Source of the DNA: Chaetoderma sp. LZ-2023a
Taxonomy: Eukaryota > Mollusca > Caudofoveata > Chaetodermatida > Chaetodermatidae
DNA length: 64,000 nucleotides
Assembly (NCBI GenBank): GCA_034401795.1
Contig: CM067365.1
Location: 16,917,166 to 16,981,165 of the forward strand
Direction: 5' to 3'
Position 1 is the stretch's first letter; every line of letters begins with the position of its first letter. The position numbers were made by a program, and so were the translations under genes. Positions 48,750 through 59,446 of this stretch are shown in pieces. The notes beneath the pieces were generated by a model. The model did not search any database. It worked only from the letters and a program-made list of their open reading frames with translations, and was not told where the DNA came from.

Positions 48750-48845
48750 GCATAATCTACAGAAGGTCACACAGACTTATGCATGGTATAGAGGCTTACA
48801 TTGGCTGCCATTTCAAATAATTTTAAATAATCATGTTGATAATAT
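48750..48845 (+). pseudogene. Short LINE tail fragment
   Basis: The frame reads CKYRLA-like remnant, then HWLPFQIILNNHVDNIF. The LHWLP(V)---I-FK signature is seen at the C-terminus of several LINE RT proteins. It is too short for a firm call. Confidence 0.35.
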
Positions 48846-48865
48846 ATTCGGTAGAGGTGTTAGTG

Positions 48866-48871
48866 GTAGAC

Positions 48872-48928
<57 letters not shown>

Positions 48929-48976
48929 CAGTAGTAGTAGCAGTAGCAGTAGTAATAGTAGTAGTAGTAGTAGTAA

Positions 48977-49066
<90 letters not shown>

Positions 49067-49093
49067 CAGTAGCAGTAGTACTAGTACTAGTAC

Positions 49094-49150
<57 letters not shown>

Positions 49151-49167
49151 CAGCAGCAGAAGCAGCT

Positions 49168-49207
<40 letters not shown>
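48866..49207. repeat. (GTA)n / (GCA)n compound microsatellite
   Basis: About 100 triplets of GTA with GCA and CTA interruptions, ending with about 20 GCA/CAG units at 49150-49207. It ends about 80 bases before the exon 5 acceptor, so length variation could affect splicing of the GRTHP exon. Confidence 0.95.
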
Positions 49208-49209
<2 letters not shown>

Positions 49210-49287
49210 TAATACTTGTGGTGACACCTTTGGGCTACTTTCAGCTATGACAAATAGGTTCTACTGTAGCCATTCATTTTGTAACAG

Positions 49288-49402
49288 GTTGTAACTTTGA
49301 GTGAGCAGAATCTGGGAATCGGAGGCGCGTGTGGGCGTACCCACCCAGTGGGATCCAGAAGTAGTCCTATCGTTTGGTATCAGAAATTTGAATATGCAAA
49401 AG
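49288..49402 (+). CDS. Chitin synthase exon 5 (GRTHP motif, short)
   Basis: This 115-base exon was found by phase logic. Exon 4 ends in phase 0 and exon 6 needs one extra base, so a 3n+1 exon was required. The acceptor is cattttgtaacag and the donor is gcaaaag|gtattt. It reads VVTLSEQNLGIGGACGRTHP, then VGSRSSPIVWYQKFEYAK. CGRxHP-G and VWYQ-FEYA are core chitin synthase motifs, with the downstream Asp codon split by the intron. An adjacent TAG/CAG microsatellite ends only about 80 bases upstream of the acceptor. Confidence 0.9.
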
Positions 49403-50006
49403 GTATTTATTATGTGTTCCTTTGAACTGTTCTTGAAGATGCACGCACGTAGGCACTATAGGCAGATAGAGCGGAGAGAGAGAGGGGGTGTGGGGGAGGG
49501 GAGGGGGGGGGAGAGGGAGGAGTAGAGGCGGGGAGGGTGCTAGGTAGGTCAACAGCAAATGACTTTCTGTATAGTTATATTCATCGCTATTCTTAATTTG
49601 CTTCTTTGCATCCATATTCCTTGCAATTCAAATAATAAAATGGATACCGAGTCATTACTTATTAATACACCTGCCCCAAATTGATGTATTTTGGGAAAAT
49701 ACGGTCCCACAATGTATTGTTGTCAACTCTGTTGGCTGGTAAACACGACAGGCGAAAAGTGAAGAGTATTACTTTACTATTAGGCTTAGATACAACTCAC
49801 TTAAGCTGTTTTATATGAAAATCATAACATTATTGATGCCTTTAATCACAATATTTCTTTTGCAAAATACAACATTCTATCAAGTTAATTATAATTTTGC
49901 AATACACTCTGCTTGACTGAATCTTGGTGAAATGGTGAAACGATAGAGAAATAAATTAATGTTTAGAAAAAGGTAGTAGCTTATTCATTTCTTAAAATCA
50001 TTTCAG

Positions 50007-50162
50007 ATTTTTGGATGATTAAGACAGCCCAGAACGTGATTGGCTGTGTCATGTGCTGTCCCGGATGTTTCAGTTTATATCGAGCGACTGCCGTCAATGA
50101 CGTCCTCAAGAAGTATAGCCAGCCAACAAGGACACCTTTTGATGTGTTTATCAAGGACAATG
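50007..50162 (+). CDS. Chitin synthase exon 6 (CCPGCFSLYR)
   Basis: The acceptor is aatcatttcag and the donor is gacaatg|gtaagc; 156 bases, phase 1 in and out. It encodes FWMIKTAQNVIGCVMCCPGC followed by FSLYR. This is the acceptor-site region that follows the FEYA segment in all chitin synthases (usually HWLQK-EH-GCVLCSPGC). It ends with Asn and the first base of the Gly of GEDRW. Confidence 0.9.
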
Positions 50163-50379
50163 GTAAGCAGGCTATAAAATAAGGCAAAATGACCACTGCG
50201 CGTGAGGGTGTGTCCGGTGTGGTGCGTCCCCTGCCGGCGTTAGTAGGTTATTTGGGATGTTCGAAATTTGTTGAAATCTAGCCTTTATTTAGATGATTTC
50301 AGCGGGCATCTCCTGCATTTCTGAAGGTAAATGTGGACAATTTTTGACTGTGAAATTATTCTATTTTAGTTATTTTCTA

Positions 50380-50520
50380 CTCCGCTATACAGATAGGCTG
50401 TTGACAAATTTTAAAACTAAATTGACGGGTTGGGGGTGGGGGGGGGGGGGGAGGTTGTTACTGCCTTCGTTTCAAAATATTCAACTATAAATCCATTTTC
50501 TTGACGGAACTATACGCCAT
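50380..50520. mobile_element. Fold-back/MITE family fragment with G tract
   Basis: It has gctgttgacaaattttaaaa, ctaaattgacggg, a 14-base G run, and cgtttcaaaatattcaacta, which mirrors the first block. This is the same hairpin layout as at 52591 and 26549, with the loop replaced by a G-rich tract. Confidence 0.6.
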
Positions 50521-51194
50521 TCTGATCGTGAGCTCAATACAGCAGCGAGTCAGAGATAACATTGCGATGAGATAATAATTTTTGGACATGGTTTGCTTTA
50601 GTATAATATTATGATAGCACACGATCACCATGCTCCCTACGCGTAGTTGATAGAGCACTGTGCATTTTGGGAACGCTGCAATCTTATTTTAGACCCTGAT
50701 GATATGCTTCCTCATTTATTTAAGCAGTCGTGGTATGACGGTATATACGCATTGACAGGGAAACGAACCACAACCGGCGAAAGCGCCAATCCTCATAGCC
50801 AACAAACGCGTCCAACACACCAACGCCGAGAGAATTGCGATTCCCTGTCAATTCCTCGTTTATGTGTGATGTGTGCAGACGAGGTGAAGTATCTCCTAGT
50901 GAACAGTAAGGCATTCCCTCGTGGTAGGAAATCAGATATGTTAGGGTACAAAATAAAAGTGCAGTGTTCCGTAAAGGTTCAATGCTCAACCCAATGTGTG
51001 CAGTGATCATGATGACTATGTGATTTTAGAATTATGCTACAGTAATGATAAACCATCTCCATAATATTACTTCATTGTAATATTGTGATCTCTGACTTTC
51101 TGTTGTTATTTGATCACGATCAGAATTGCATAAATCCGTCACGAAAATCGAAATGTCCGTCACGAAACTGTATGAATTGCTTGCCATTTTGTCT

Positions 51195-51310
51195 CAACAA
51201 CTTAATAAACATTCAGTTGAATATTTTGAAACTAATTTACTGGTAGTTGCTGCTACTGGCATAGGCAGCACCATACCGCCCCCACCCCCTCCCACCCCAA
51301 CCCCAACCCC
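51195..51310. mobile_element. Fold-back/MITE family fragment
   Basis: The sequence holds cattcagttgaatattttga and aactaatttactggtagttg, then a C-rich tract. It is half of the hairpin unit only. Confidence 0.55.
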
Positions 51311-51394
51311 GTCGTAATTATGCGCATTTATCCAGAGCCGGATTTATTACACTGGAGGCCCCTGGGCAGTACTTGGCGGAGGCCTCCCAACCCT

Positions 51395-51455
51395 GAGAAA
51401 ATTTGAAATTAGATGCTCAGAATCGTCATTAGAGCATCTAATTTTAAATTTTCTC
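51395..51455. repeat. 24-bp hairpin repeat
   Basis: gagaaaatttgaaattagat with gctc at 51395-51418 is mirrored at 51432-51455 with one mismatch, and a 13-base loop. Flanks are GC-rich (ggcctccc and cggaggacccgg). A half-copy exists near 31790. This is a second fold-back family. Confidence 0.8.
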
Positions 51456-52590
51456 CGCGGAGGACCCGGACCAGTCAATTGGAGGGGGAGGGGGGGGGGG
51501 GAGGGAATACGCTGTCAAATCTAGTAGTCTGAATGATAACATCCTTATTTTGCTTCGACTGTATACTGTATAACCATTAATTTTCGATAGGATTTCAACA
51601 GAAATTTAACAATCATCTTATCACAATACTTCTCACTGATCACTCCTCCTTGCACATTATAATTTTGTATTCAGAGGACAACATTACCTGTTGGTGGTGA
51701 CCGAAATAGCAATATTCAAATTTGGTTTTGGTGGCGGCCCTTGAGCAACTGCCCATTTTTTCCAGTCTTTAAATTCGGCCCAGCATTTACCTCCAAAAGT
51801 GTAGCAGATCCTCGGAGAGCATCTAGATGTAACACATTTTTTGGAAGGGTGGGATGGGGGACGTGACTGGTGTGTGGCGACATCAAAGTGAAGACATTGA
51901 ACCTATATGTTTGGGCCTAACCCGGGAGACTCTCACACACAAGTTACGATAAGCATCTGACGTCATGCAATGTACCCGGATGTGGAGTATTCTGCGTTTA
52001 TGACGCTCCCCATCAAAATTAGCGTCAAAATATTCAACATAATGTTTATTAAATTATAAATTCACCAATTCAAAGCACTTTTGTGACGAAATTTTGCCAC
52101 CTTGTGACGGAGCTTAGACAGAGTAACATATCGGATCCATGAAATGAAGATGCCATTTAATGGCGCCGTGAGTCTAGACCCTATCACTGGGAACTAGCAA
52201 ATAACCGCCTTAAAGATTACAATACACAATAATATGCCATCGTTAGAAAACAGAATCCAGCAAAATGTGTAGACTACGACATTATAACCAGTAATCAAGC
52301 GAGTCGGTGAAGACGTGTCTTAACAATGACGATCACGTTTGATCTGGCTTTGTTAACCTTCAATTTCCACGTTGTGGAGCAGCCGTGCAAAGCACCCACA
52401 TCCTTTTGTGCGTCACCTGGGCTATCACCAAGCAGTACAATGTCAGCAGCTTATAGATAATATATTAGCCCAAGATTATTTCTAATATCATTGCTGTTTG
52501 CTATTGATATGTATTTACATTCTTTTACATCATTATTCTGCCTGCTGAATTTCCGCAGACTATATTTTTCATGCGGTTTACCACTGTAGA

Positions 52591-52681
52591 TGCTGAATAT
52601 TTTGAAAACAATTTCACTGAAAGTTGTTGGTGGCTAGGTCACCAACAACTTTCAGTGAAATTGTTTTCAAAATATTCAGCA
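52591..52681. repeat. Perfect 42-bp hairpin
   Basis: The arm tgctgaatattttgaaaaca with atttcactgaaagttgttgg and tg (52591-52632) is mirrored without mismatch at 52640-52681 around the 7-base loop gctaggt. The arm belongs to the fold-back family (aatattttgaaactaattt). A perfect arm pair suggests a recent event or gene conversion. Confidence 0.9.
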
Positions 52682-53444
52682 GATCCAGAGTTATTGCCCA
52701 TTGAAATTATTTTCTGATAGCTCGCAGTGGGCAGACAGTTAAGCAATGTTCTCCGTGTCTGAAGACCATAGATTACTGAAGGAACTCTCCCTTGTAGTTA
52801 AGGCATTGATGCAGTAGTTTTAATAACAGACATATAGGCCTAGCCTTTCATAAACAACTAATACGCAATGCAGCGCGTATCACTTCACTTAAGTGTCTGG
52901 CGTCATAGTTAAAATACGTCATATGTTTGCTGATGTCACAATCAAATCAGGTAGGTCGGATGCAAATGGCTACCCATCCAAGACATCACCTCTCCACGGA
53001 AACCAGGATGGTAGTCCTACGCAGACCAGGTGTCCACATTGGTATCTCCTGGGTCAGACATTCACCAGGTACATATGGGTGTAGACATATTATATCATCA
53101 TGCTTCTTTATTTATTTTTTATCTGTGGGTAGCATCTCAATCAAACGCCATGTCGGGCAGTTAGTCAGTCAGTCAGTTACAAAACCCTTATGACCCGATT
53201 TGTCTCAAATTTTAATGCAAGAAAGCGTGTTGCCATACACTAGGATTCCACAACTTTGAGCATGATCAGGGAGGAAAATTCAGATCCCGCATCTCTCGAA
53301 ATTCTATCGACCTTGTTTCATTTTATTGACCTTTTTCTTTTCGATTCCTCGTTATAGGTTATTGTGACTTGAATTTATACATTTGTTTTGGAAATAGTAA
53401 TGTTAAGATTGTGTTTGTGGTTTGTTGCTGCGGGCTTGATTGCG

Positions 53445-53760
53445 TGCGCGAGTGAGTCGGTGCGTGCATGCGTGCGTGTGTGTGTGCGTGCGTGCGTGCG
53501 TACGTGCGTGCATGCGCGCGCATGTATGTGTGGTGGGTGTAGGGTGGCTGTGAGTGTGTGTCTGGTATATGTGCATTCGTGTGTGCGGTAATGCGTGCGT
53601 ACGTATGTGCGTGTGTGTGAGTACGTGCGTGTGCGCTTCCGTGCACGGGTGTAGGGGATGTCGCAGGGCTGTACATGTTTGGTGTGGTGCATGTATGCGT
53701 GCGTGGGTGAGGAATTGCGTGCGTGCGTGAGTGAGTGCGTGCGTGCGTGCATGAATGGGT
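53445..53760. repeat. (GTGC)n microsatellite and GT-rich tract
   Basis: A tetranucleotide GTGC array with TGTG, CATG and TACG variants over 300 bases. It ends about 120 bases before the exon 7 acceptor. Confidence 0.9.
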
Positions 53761-53838
53761 GCGTCAGTGAGTGCTTGTGGACAATGAGGGCCAATGGCTT
53801 AAACATTTCATAGAAAGAGTTAGAAAGAACTGAACAAG

Positions 53839-53868
53839 TGAAGACAGGTAGATGTGTACAATGTTGTT
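53839..53868. repeat. Partial copy of the start of exon 7
   Basis: gtgaagacaggtagatgtgt acaatg at 53839 matches gtgaggacaggtggatgtgt acactg at 53879, 40 bases downstream, with three or four differences. The copy has an in-frame TAG in place of TGG and sits just 5' of the true acceptor. Confidence 0.8.
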
Positions 53869-53878
53869 CTATTTACAG

Positions 53879-54370
53879 GTGAGGACAGGTGGATGTGTAC
53901 ACTGATGATGCTTAGTGGGTGGAAACTGGAATATACCGCCGAATCTTCAAATACAACCTTCTGTCCAGATACGTTCTTGGAGTTCCTCAAGCAGCGTAGA
54001 AGATGGGTGCTGTCAGAAATCTCAAACCTGCTTCTCGTGTTTAAGAACCTGGACGAGCTCTGTAAGCGAAACAGGAACTTCTCCTTGGTATATGTCACGT
54101 ATATCATTCAGATGTTTCTTCTGGTTATTCTATCGCCATCCTTTTCCATGGTCATGTTGACCGGCGCCTTGGACATCGTCTTCGGAATCTCGTTCCTCAT
54201 AACGACGCCCATTGTCTTCCTGGCACTCGTGGTCTACATATACGTGTGTCTGAGGCACCCTATGGTTACCCAAGCAAGGCTAACCTTGGGTCTGACGAGC
54301 TTTCTGGGAGCGACAATGATGGCGATTAGTGTTGGATTTGTCTGGTATGTGGTTAAAGATATCCAGAAAG
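53879..54370 (+). CDS. Chitin synthase exon 7 (GEDRW, QRRRW, membrane helices)
   Basis: The acceptor is tctatttacag and the donor is cagaaag|gtaaga; 492 bases, phase 1 in and out. It opens with GEDRWMCTLMM, holding the EDR general-base region, followed by FLKQRRRW, the processive-synthase QxxRW motif that binds the growing chain. Four hydrophobic helices follow. The exon ends ...VVKDIQK plus one base. A partly diverged copy of its first 30 bases lies just upstream of its acceptor. Confidence 0.92.
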
Positions 54371-54406
54371 GTAAGACACTATATATGTAGGCCTATTAAT
54401 ATACTT

Positions 54407-54525
54407 CTACAATCTTAGCAAACATGCTTAATCCCTTCTATGTCAATCTCTGATGAAGAAAAAAGAGGTTGTCATTTTTTCTCTGAACTTTTAGGGTGGC
54501 CATCTTGGATTCCAAGATGGCCGAC
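54407..54525. repeat. Left terminal inverted repeat
   Basis: It pairs with 59170-59288 at roughly 75-80 percent. It contains the perfect 12-1-12 palindrome ggccatcttggattccaaga (54498-54522), whose half is a CAAGATGGCC motif. Confidence 0.75.
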
Positions 54526-54902
54526 TATGATTTATTATAAATGCTTGTATCTCACCTTCCAAATGGAGTAGAAACTTGATTTTAGATAAATAGAACCCAC
54601 AATCTTTCAGTTGACTAGCGATCTAGACCGTTCGCCCACAGGTGTTAATTATTTAATGATAATAGATGGACCGGGGTAACTTTATAAAATGAAAGTCAAA
54701 ACAAAATCTCTGATTTGATGCTGTACATTTCTATTTAGATGGCATATCATTACATCAATTTTGAAGGAACATTACTAATATTAAAACATTTAATTACAAT
54801 ATTTCTTGAACTTCTATAGGCAAATCTAGGTGATTGATATCCCAGACCAAATATTAAAATATCAAGCATAAGCTTTCTTATGTTAGTTGCATAAATTATT
54901 TC

Positions 54903-57900
54903 TTGGGGCTAACAAACACCTGGATTTTGCAGGGGACTAAAACTGCTGTTGCAGAGACTAGGGAAAACCACTTGCACAAGTTATGGCTAGTGTTGTCCCA
55001 CTCAATAATTCAAGCATGTAAAACTGACAGGCAGGTTACATTAAAGCCTAAGTCAAATGGTTCAGCATTATGCTCTATGTTTGATTGTCGATATTCTGTT
55101 GGATTGTCCTTGTATATGTATCATAACATCAAAAGTCAAAAAGCAGTATCTTTGCTCAGCAGCTGTGGTGCTGGTATATCCTATGCCCATGCCACTAAGA
55201 CCTCTAACAATATTGCTCCAGCAGTATCCAAGAACATCAGAGAGCATGATGTATATATGTGCCTCCAAGTGTAAATCAATCCGTGCATTAATGGACAACA
55301 TAGATAGGAATATAGACACCCCTCAACGGAAACTTGTTTCCATGGAATGACAATAGGAGTGCACCAGCCTACTGGTGAAGGTGAAACAGTAATTAGATCC
55401 TTGAATATCGGGCACATGAACTGTCTAATGAACTTATAGGTGTTTCATCAACTATTATTAACCTAGTTCCATGTTTGATTGAAAGAAATCTAAAACCCCA
55501 AGCAAGCCCACATTATGAGAACTATAAAATGGGCAAATATGATACAGAATTACAATGTTCACAAACAGATAGCATTGCTTTGATGGTGGTTCACTTCTTA
55601 AACAGAGAAACTAGTTCAGTAGATGTGCCTACATCTAATTCTGTCACTACATAGCACATCTGCTTCTTGAGCAGTTTGGGGACTTACAAACTGTTGAACA
55701 GTCATCGATGAATTTCGTCACATTTAATCAAACATCCTCATTACATACCAGTGAGCCAAGTACCTCTGCTAAAGAGTGTGACCAAAAGCAACACATGCCT
55801 GTCTGCTCAGCTTATAATTCACTTAAGTGCACTCCATTAGCTACTGATGTTCAAACTGTAATAGACAAGGCTTTTAATCTACCATTACTCAATGCGGCTG
55901 CTTATGAATGGCCCGCATTAGTCACAGCACTGGATCAACTTCAGATTGAACACACTGGTATCAGGGCCGGATAGAAAACTCTTAGTGACTTTGGATATTT
56001 CCTCAAGCTAGAATATCTAAACCCACAGTACACGGACAAATGGATCTTCTGTCCAGGACCTGTATACACTGTGCTGTGTGCGCTGCGTTGTCTGGGGAGA
56101 ACAATTGAGGGGAGTAGACGTTAAGAAGCATGCCATGTCTCTATAGCAGTGTTACAGTGAAAAGCCATCACAGCAGGGCAGTTGGGGCCCATCAATTAAG
56201 GCTTCGGGCCCTCTGTGATCCGTGATTTGAGGGTTTCCTCGAAGAAAGTCCAACAGTGTGTGACACGCTCAAGGGAAGTGCAAAAGGGCTTGCAGAATCT
56301 TGCAAGAATAAGGAAGATGTCCAGCAGGCTGATCATGCATTCTGAATGACTCTAGAGTCTGCTAATCTAGAGAAGTAATTGAAGGACTTTGACTATAAAC
56401 ATAAGACATACCAAATGTATGTTTGGGCACAAAGGTGCATGTACCAAGTCAAGACCCTCTTGCAATTTCAAACTAGCACACGCGAAGGTAACTAGCCATT
56501 GTATTTCTCTTCTTTGGAGAAACTATGTATATATTTCTTTGCATACATTAGACTAGACTATGCACCAAATATACCTGAGTTTATAGCTCGAATGCGTGAT
56601 GTGAATAACAAAGAGTTAGAGATTTGGCAAGAGTTTGTAAATTGTGACTTTACGGTCAACATACAATTCCTTTCACATGCCTTGGTATAGATCACGCAAT
56701 GGAACATTTGAATAAGAATACTAAGGGTGATGGCAGCATCACTGGAATTGCATCGTATGTCACAGCATTGGCCACATTCTGTCTTACTGCTCCTGAATTA
56801 GCACGTGTTGTAGAAGAGACTGAGAACGTACTTTCACCTTCTTCTTCCACAGTTAAACAACACCACTGCCTTTCAAAAGCGAAGGTTATTTGTCAGGAAC
56901 AGGCAATCATGAAGCTCAAGAACATCCTAATACAATGCAACCTGTTCCGATCATCGGACTCTGTAGAAAGTAACACTGCATGATGTATGTTCAAGCTCGT
57001 ATCAAAAGAGATTGTTGCTCCAAATATACAGGAAAACATCCTTAGTACAGAGCAGAGAGGTATAGAGGCTTTCTCTAAGTTTGTGAATGAGCGTCTCATT
57101 GGCAAGGTTAACTTGTGGAGAAAGATTAACCAAAGTTAAATTGTACACAATGACTTCAGCAGCAAAGGATATCAAACTCAATGTTGGCTCTGAAATTATA
57201 ACACTGAAGGCGACTACATTCCTCTTTGTTAGACTCTTGCTAATTGCTCGTTCATCCAGAGATGACCTGAAGGAAGTTATAGGCAAGCATGAGTTTCTAA
57301 CATTAACCGACTATTGATGTAGCCTGGCAGATCAGTTCATAAAGGCAATATTATACAGATACTAAAAGATCTGGTGAAAACAGACAGTGACAATACGGAA
57401 GCTTCTCCAAATAATTCTACGGATGATGACACCTCTCCTAAAAGTCGTGTGATCGATGGAATGGCAGTAGTTCAGGAAATGTCTATCAAGAGTTCTAAGA
57501 ATTGTGAAGATTTAGGTGCATCATATGTGAAACTGATTGATTATATGGCAAGTGGTTCTGCTCAGATTTGCGTAGTTTTGAATAATTACAGTAAGTCAAT
57601 CATCACTTAAAGAGGGAACGCGAGAGAGGTGCAGAGGAAAAAAAGCAACCAACATACTAAAAGATTCTACCCATTTTAAAGACCAAAAGTCTTTCCTTGC
57701 AAGTAATGACACAAAAAAGATTCATTGACTTTGTATCTTGCTGAGAAGCTCATCAAGACCAGTCCTAACCACAATATGATTGCAGTAACACGTCAGAGGT
57801 TGAAATCCAACATTGACTGCCACGATATTGTTGGAGTTAGCACACAGAAAGAGGCAGACACTTATTATTTTACATGTAGTAAAAGCTGTAAAAGAATGGG

Positions 57901-58720
57901 TTCCTTGTGCACATATATACAGAAGATAAAGATGTACTCCTATTGGCTCTGTGCAGAGTACTACAACTAAAAAGAGGTGCTGCAATAATCATGGGTAATA
58001 GTAAGAACCGACAAAAAGTATTGTTACAGCCCATATATGATAAACGGGGGGCCTGAAAGGCATCTGCTTTTGATCAACTGGCATGCACTTAAGGCTGTGA
58101 TGCAACAGGTCATATCTAAGGAAAAGGGGGAAAACGGATGCTTCACTACATTTATGAATTCAAATTCTACTGTTTTGAATGCAATGCCATGTCTAGGCAT
58201 AGGAGAGGAACCGTCACCAGAAGTGGTTACTGGTTGTCAGGAATTGCTATGTAAACTGTTTTGCCACAAGGATGGCGATATCGAGACAGCGCCAAATCTG
58301 AGATGACATCTATTTAAACAGGTCAATCCAAATGACAGAGTAGAGAAACTGCCTCCAACCTCTGGTGCTTGGATACAACACATCAAACGGGCTCATTTAC
58401 AGGCCGAGGTTGGCAACACGATCTTGTTCTGGATCCTGTATGTTCCGACCCACTAACGTTAGGATGGCTCAAAGAAGATGACAGGTTTGTTCCTGTGTTG
58501 TCAAATTTTCCACCTGCTCCAGAATCTATGACACAGCGGATACGGCCTTATTGTGGTGCTGGCAATTCTGAATCCCTTAATAAGCGCAGAGGATAGTGTT
58601 CCTACAGGAAGCACAACTTAGTAAGCACGGAACTGTGTAATTGTGCTGCCGATGATGAGCGGTGTTCTAATACAGATTCACATCTGAATGAAGTGGATGA
58701 GGACTGACATTTTGAGGAGA
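54903..58720 (+). pseudogene. Decayed long ORF of the TIR element
   Basis: A series of open stretches on the plus strand with stops and frameshifts. N-terminal: SCGAGISYAHATKTSNNIAP, then ALMDNIDRNIDTPQRK. Middle: AAAYEWPALVTALDQLQIEH, YFAYIRLDYAPNIPEFIARM-type (56550), EHLNKNTKGDGSITGIASYV, CLTAPELARVVEETENVL. C-terminal: QKEADT, VHIYTEDKDVLLLALCRVLQ, GAAIIMGNSKNRQKVLLQPI, then LLINWHALKAVMQQ and GCQELLCKLFCHKDGD; finally PPAPESM and a Cys-rich tail with CNCAADDERC. EADT, TEDxDVLLLA and the WHAL segment are arranged like the acidic and helix-two-turn-helix motifs of XPG/FEN1-type PIN nucleases. I recall this ORF type as a recurrent multicopy family of invertebrate genomes but know no formal name. 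Confidence 0.6.
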
Positions 58721-59169
58721 GCCAACCTCTCAACAAATGAATGCATTATTTGGATTGAGTCTGATAATGCATGCCAATGCTCAATTGTCATGATAAGCGA
58801 ACATTAACATAATGATAGGTATACCATTATGGCAGAATATATAGTTATAAGTAATTACACACCTAATTATGCAAATGTTGTATAGTTACGTTTTTGAAAC
58901 CAGATGGTTCATACAGTTTTGAAAATGAATGTTTTGTTTATTGTGCAATAAATGATTTCAAAACTGTCAAGATGATTGTATCAAAATTATATTTTCTAAG
59001 ATATGCAACATAAAGATTATGTAAATATCATTCAAACCCCTACATTATTTAATCTAAGAAGAAAAATGATGATAGATTATAAATCCGTGACCCAGAAAAT
59101 GTAGGTATGGACTCCAAAATCAATTCTATATCACATATAGAAGCTGATATAAACAAATAAAGAAAAGAA

Positions 59170-59288
59170 TGGCAGCCATGATGCAATTCAAAATGGCTAC
59201 CCTAAAAGTTCAAAGAAAAAATGGCAGCCACTTTTCTTTTTTTATAAATAAACATAGAAGGGATTAAGCATGGTTGCCAAGATTATAG
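59170..59288. repeat. Right terminal inverted repeat
   Basis: Reverse complement reads ctataatcttggcaaccatg then cttaatcccttctatgt and tgccattttttctttgaact. It matches the left repeat over about 118 bases with a few indels. Confidence 0.75.
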
Positions 59289-59353
59289 CAAAATTTTTAA
59301 CAAGCCTGAAATATCTGATATTTGCCAGTATACTATACCACGCAAACACACAT

Positions 59354-59446
59354 AGGCCGTGTTCTCACTAGAGAGTTAATCAGGAATAACGCCATACTTC
59401 AGTAGGGCGTTATTGCGGATTAAGTCTCTAGTGAGATCACGGCCTT
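59354..59446. mobile_element. About 92-bp palindromic element
   Basis: aggccgtgttctcactagag and agttaatcaggaataacgcc are mirrored by ggcgttattgcggattaagt and ctctagtgagatcacggcct with few mismatches around a short centre (ttcag). A GGCCGTG-type end is common in small non-autonomous DNA elements, but no parent is visible. Confidence 0.75.

Larger units (their letters stand above)
54407..59288 (+). mobile_element. Terminal-inverted-repeat element with a PIN/XPG-like ORF
   Basis: The left end ctacaatcttagcaaacatg and cttaatcccttctatgt (54407) is mirrored at the right end (59170-59288), and similarity continues for at least 110 bases (tcattttttctctgaacttt and tagggtggccat). The element is about 4.9 kb and lies in sense in the chitin synthase intron. 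Its interior is a decayed protein-coding unit (54903-58720), not a LINE, Gypsy or DDE transposase that I recognise. A target duplication was not resolved. Confidence 0.75.

Noticed and set aside
47098-49290. Loss of the catalytic GRTHP exon (first thought to be deleted)
   Set aside because: A targeted scan for the VWYQ codons found the exon at 49288-49402, with correct phase.
50647-51006. 119-residue ORF in an intron
   Set aside because: No motif, no splice or domain support; opposite-strand ORF of similar length also open.
53359-53806. THAHTHAR-rich minus-strand ORFs
   Set aside because: Translations of the GTGC array.
54407-59288. A LINE or retrotransposon identity for this block
   Set aside because: No YADD, endonuclease or integrase motifs; ends are inverted repeats, not a tail or LTRs.
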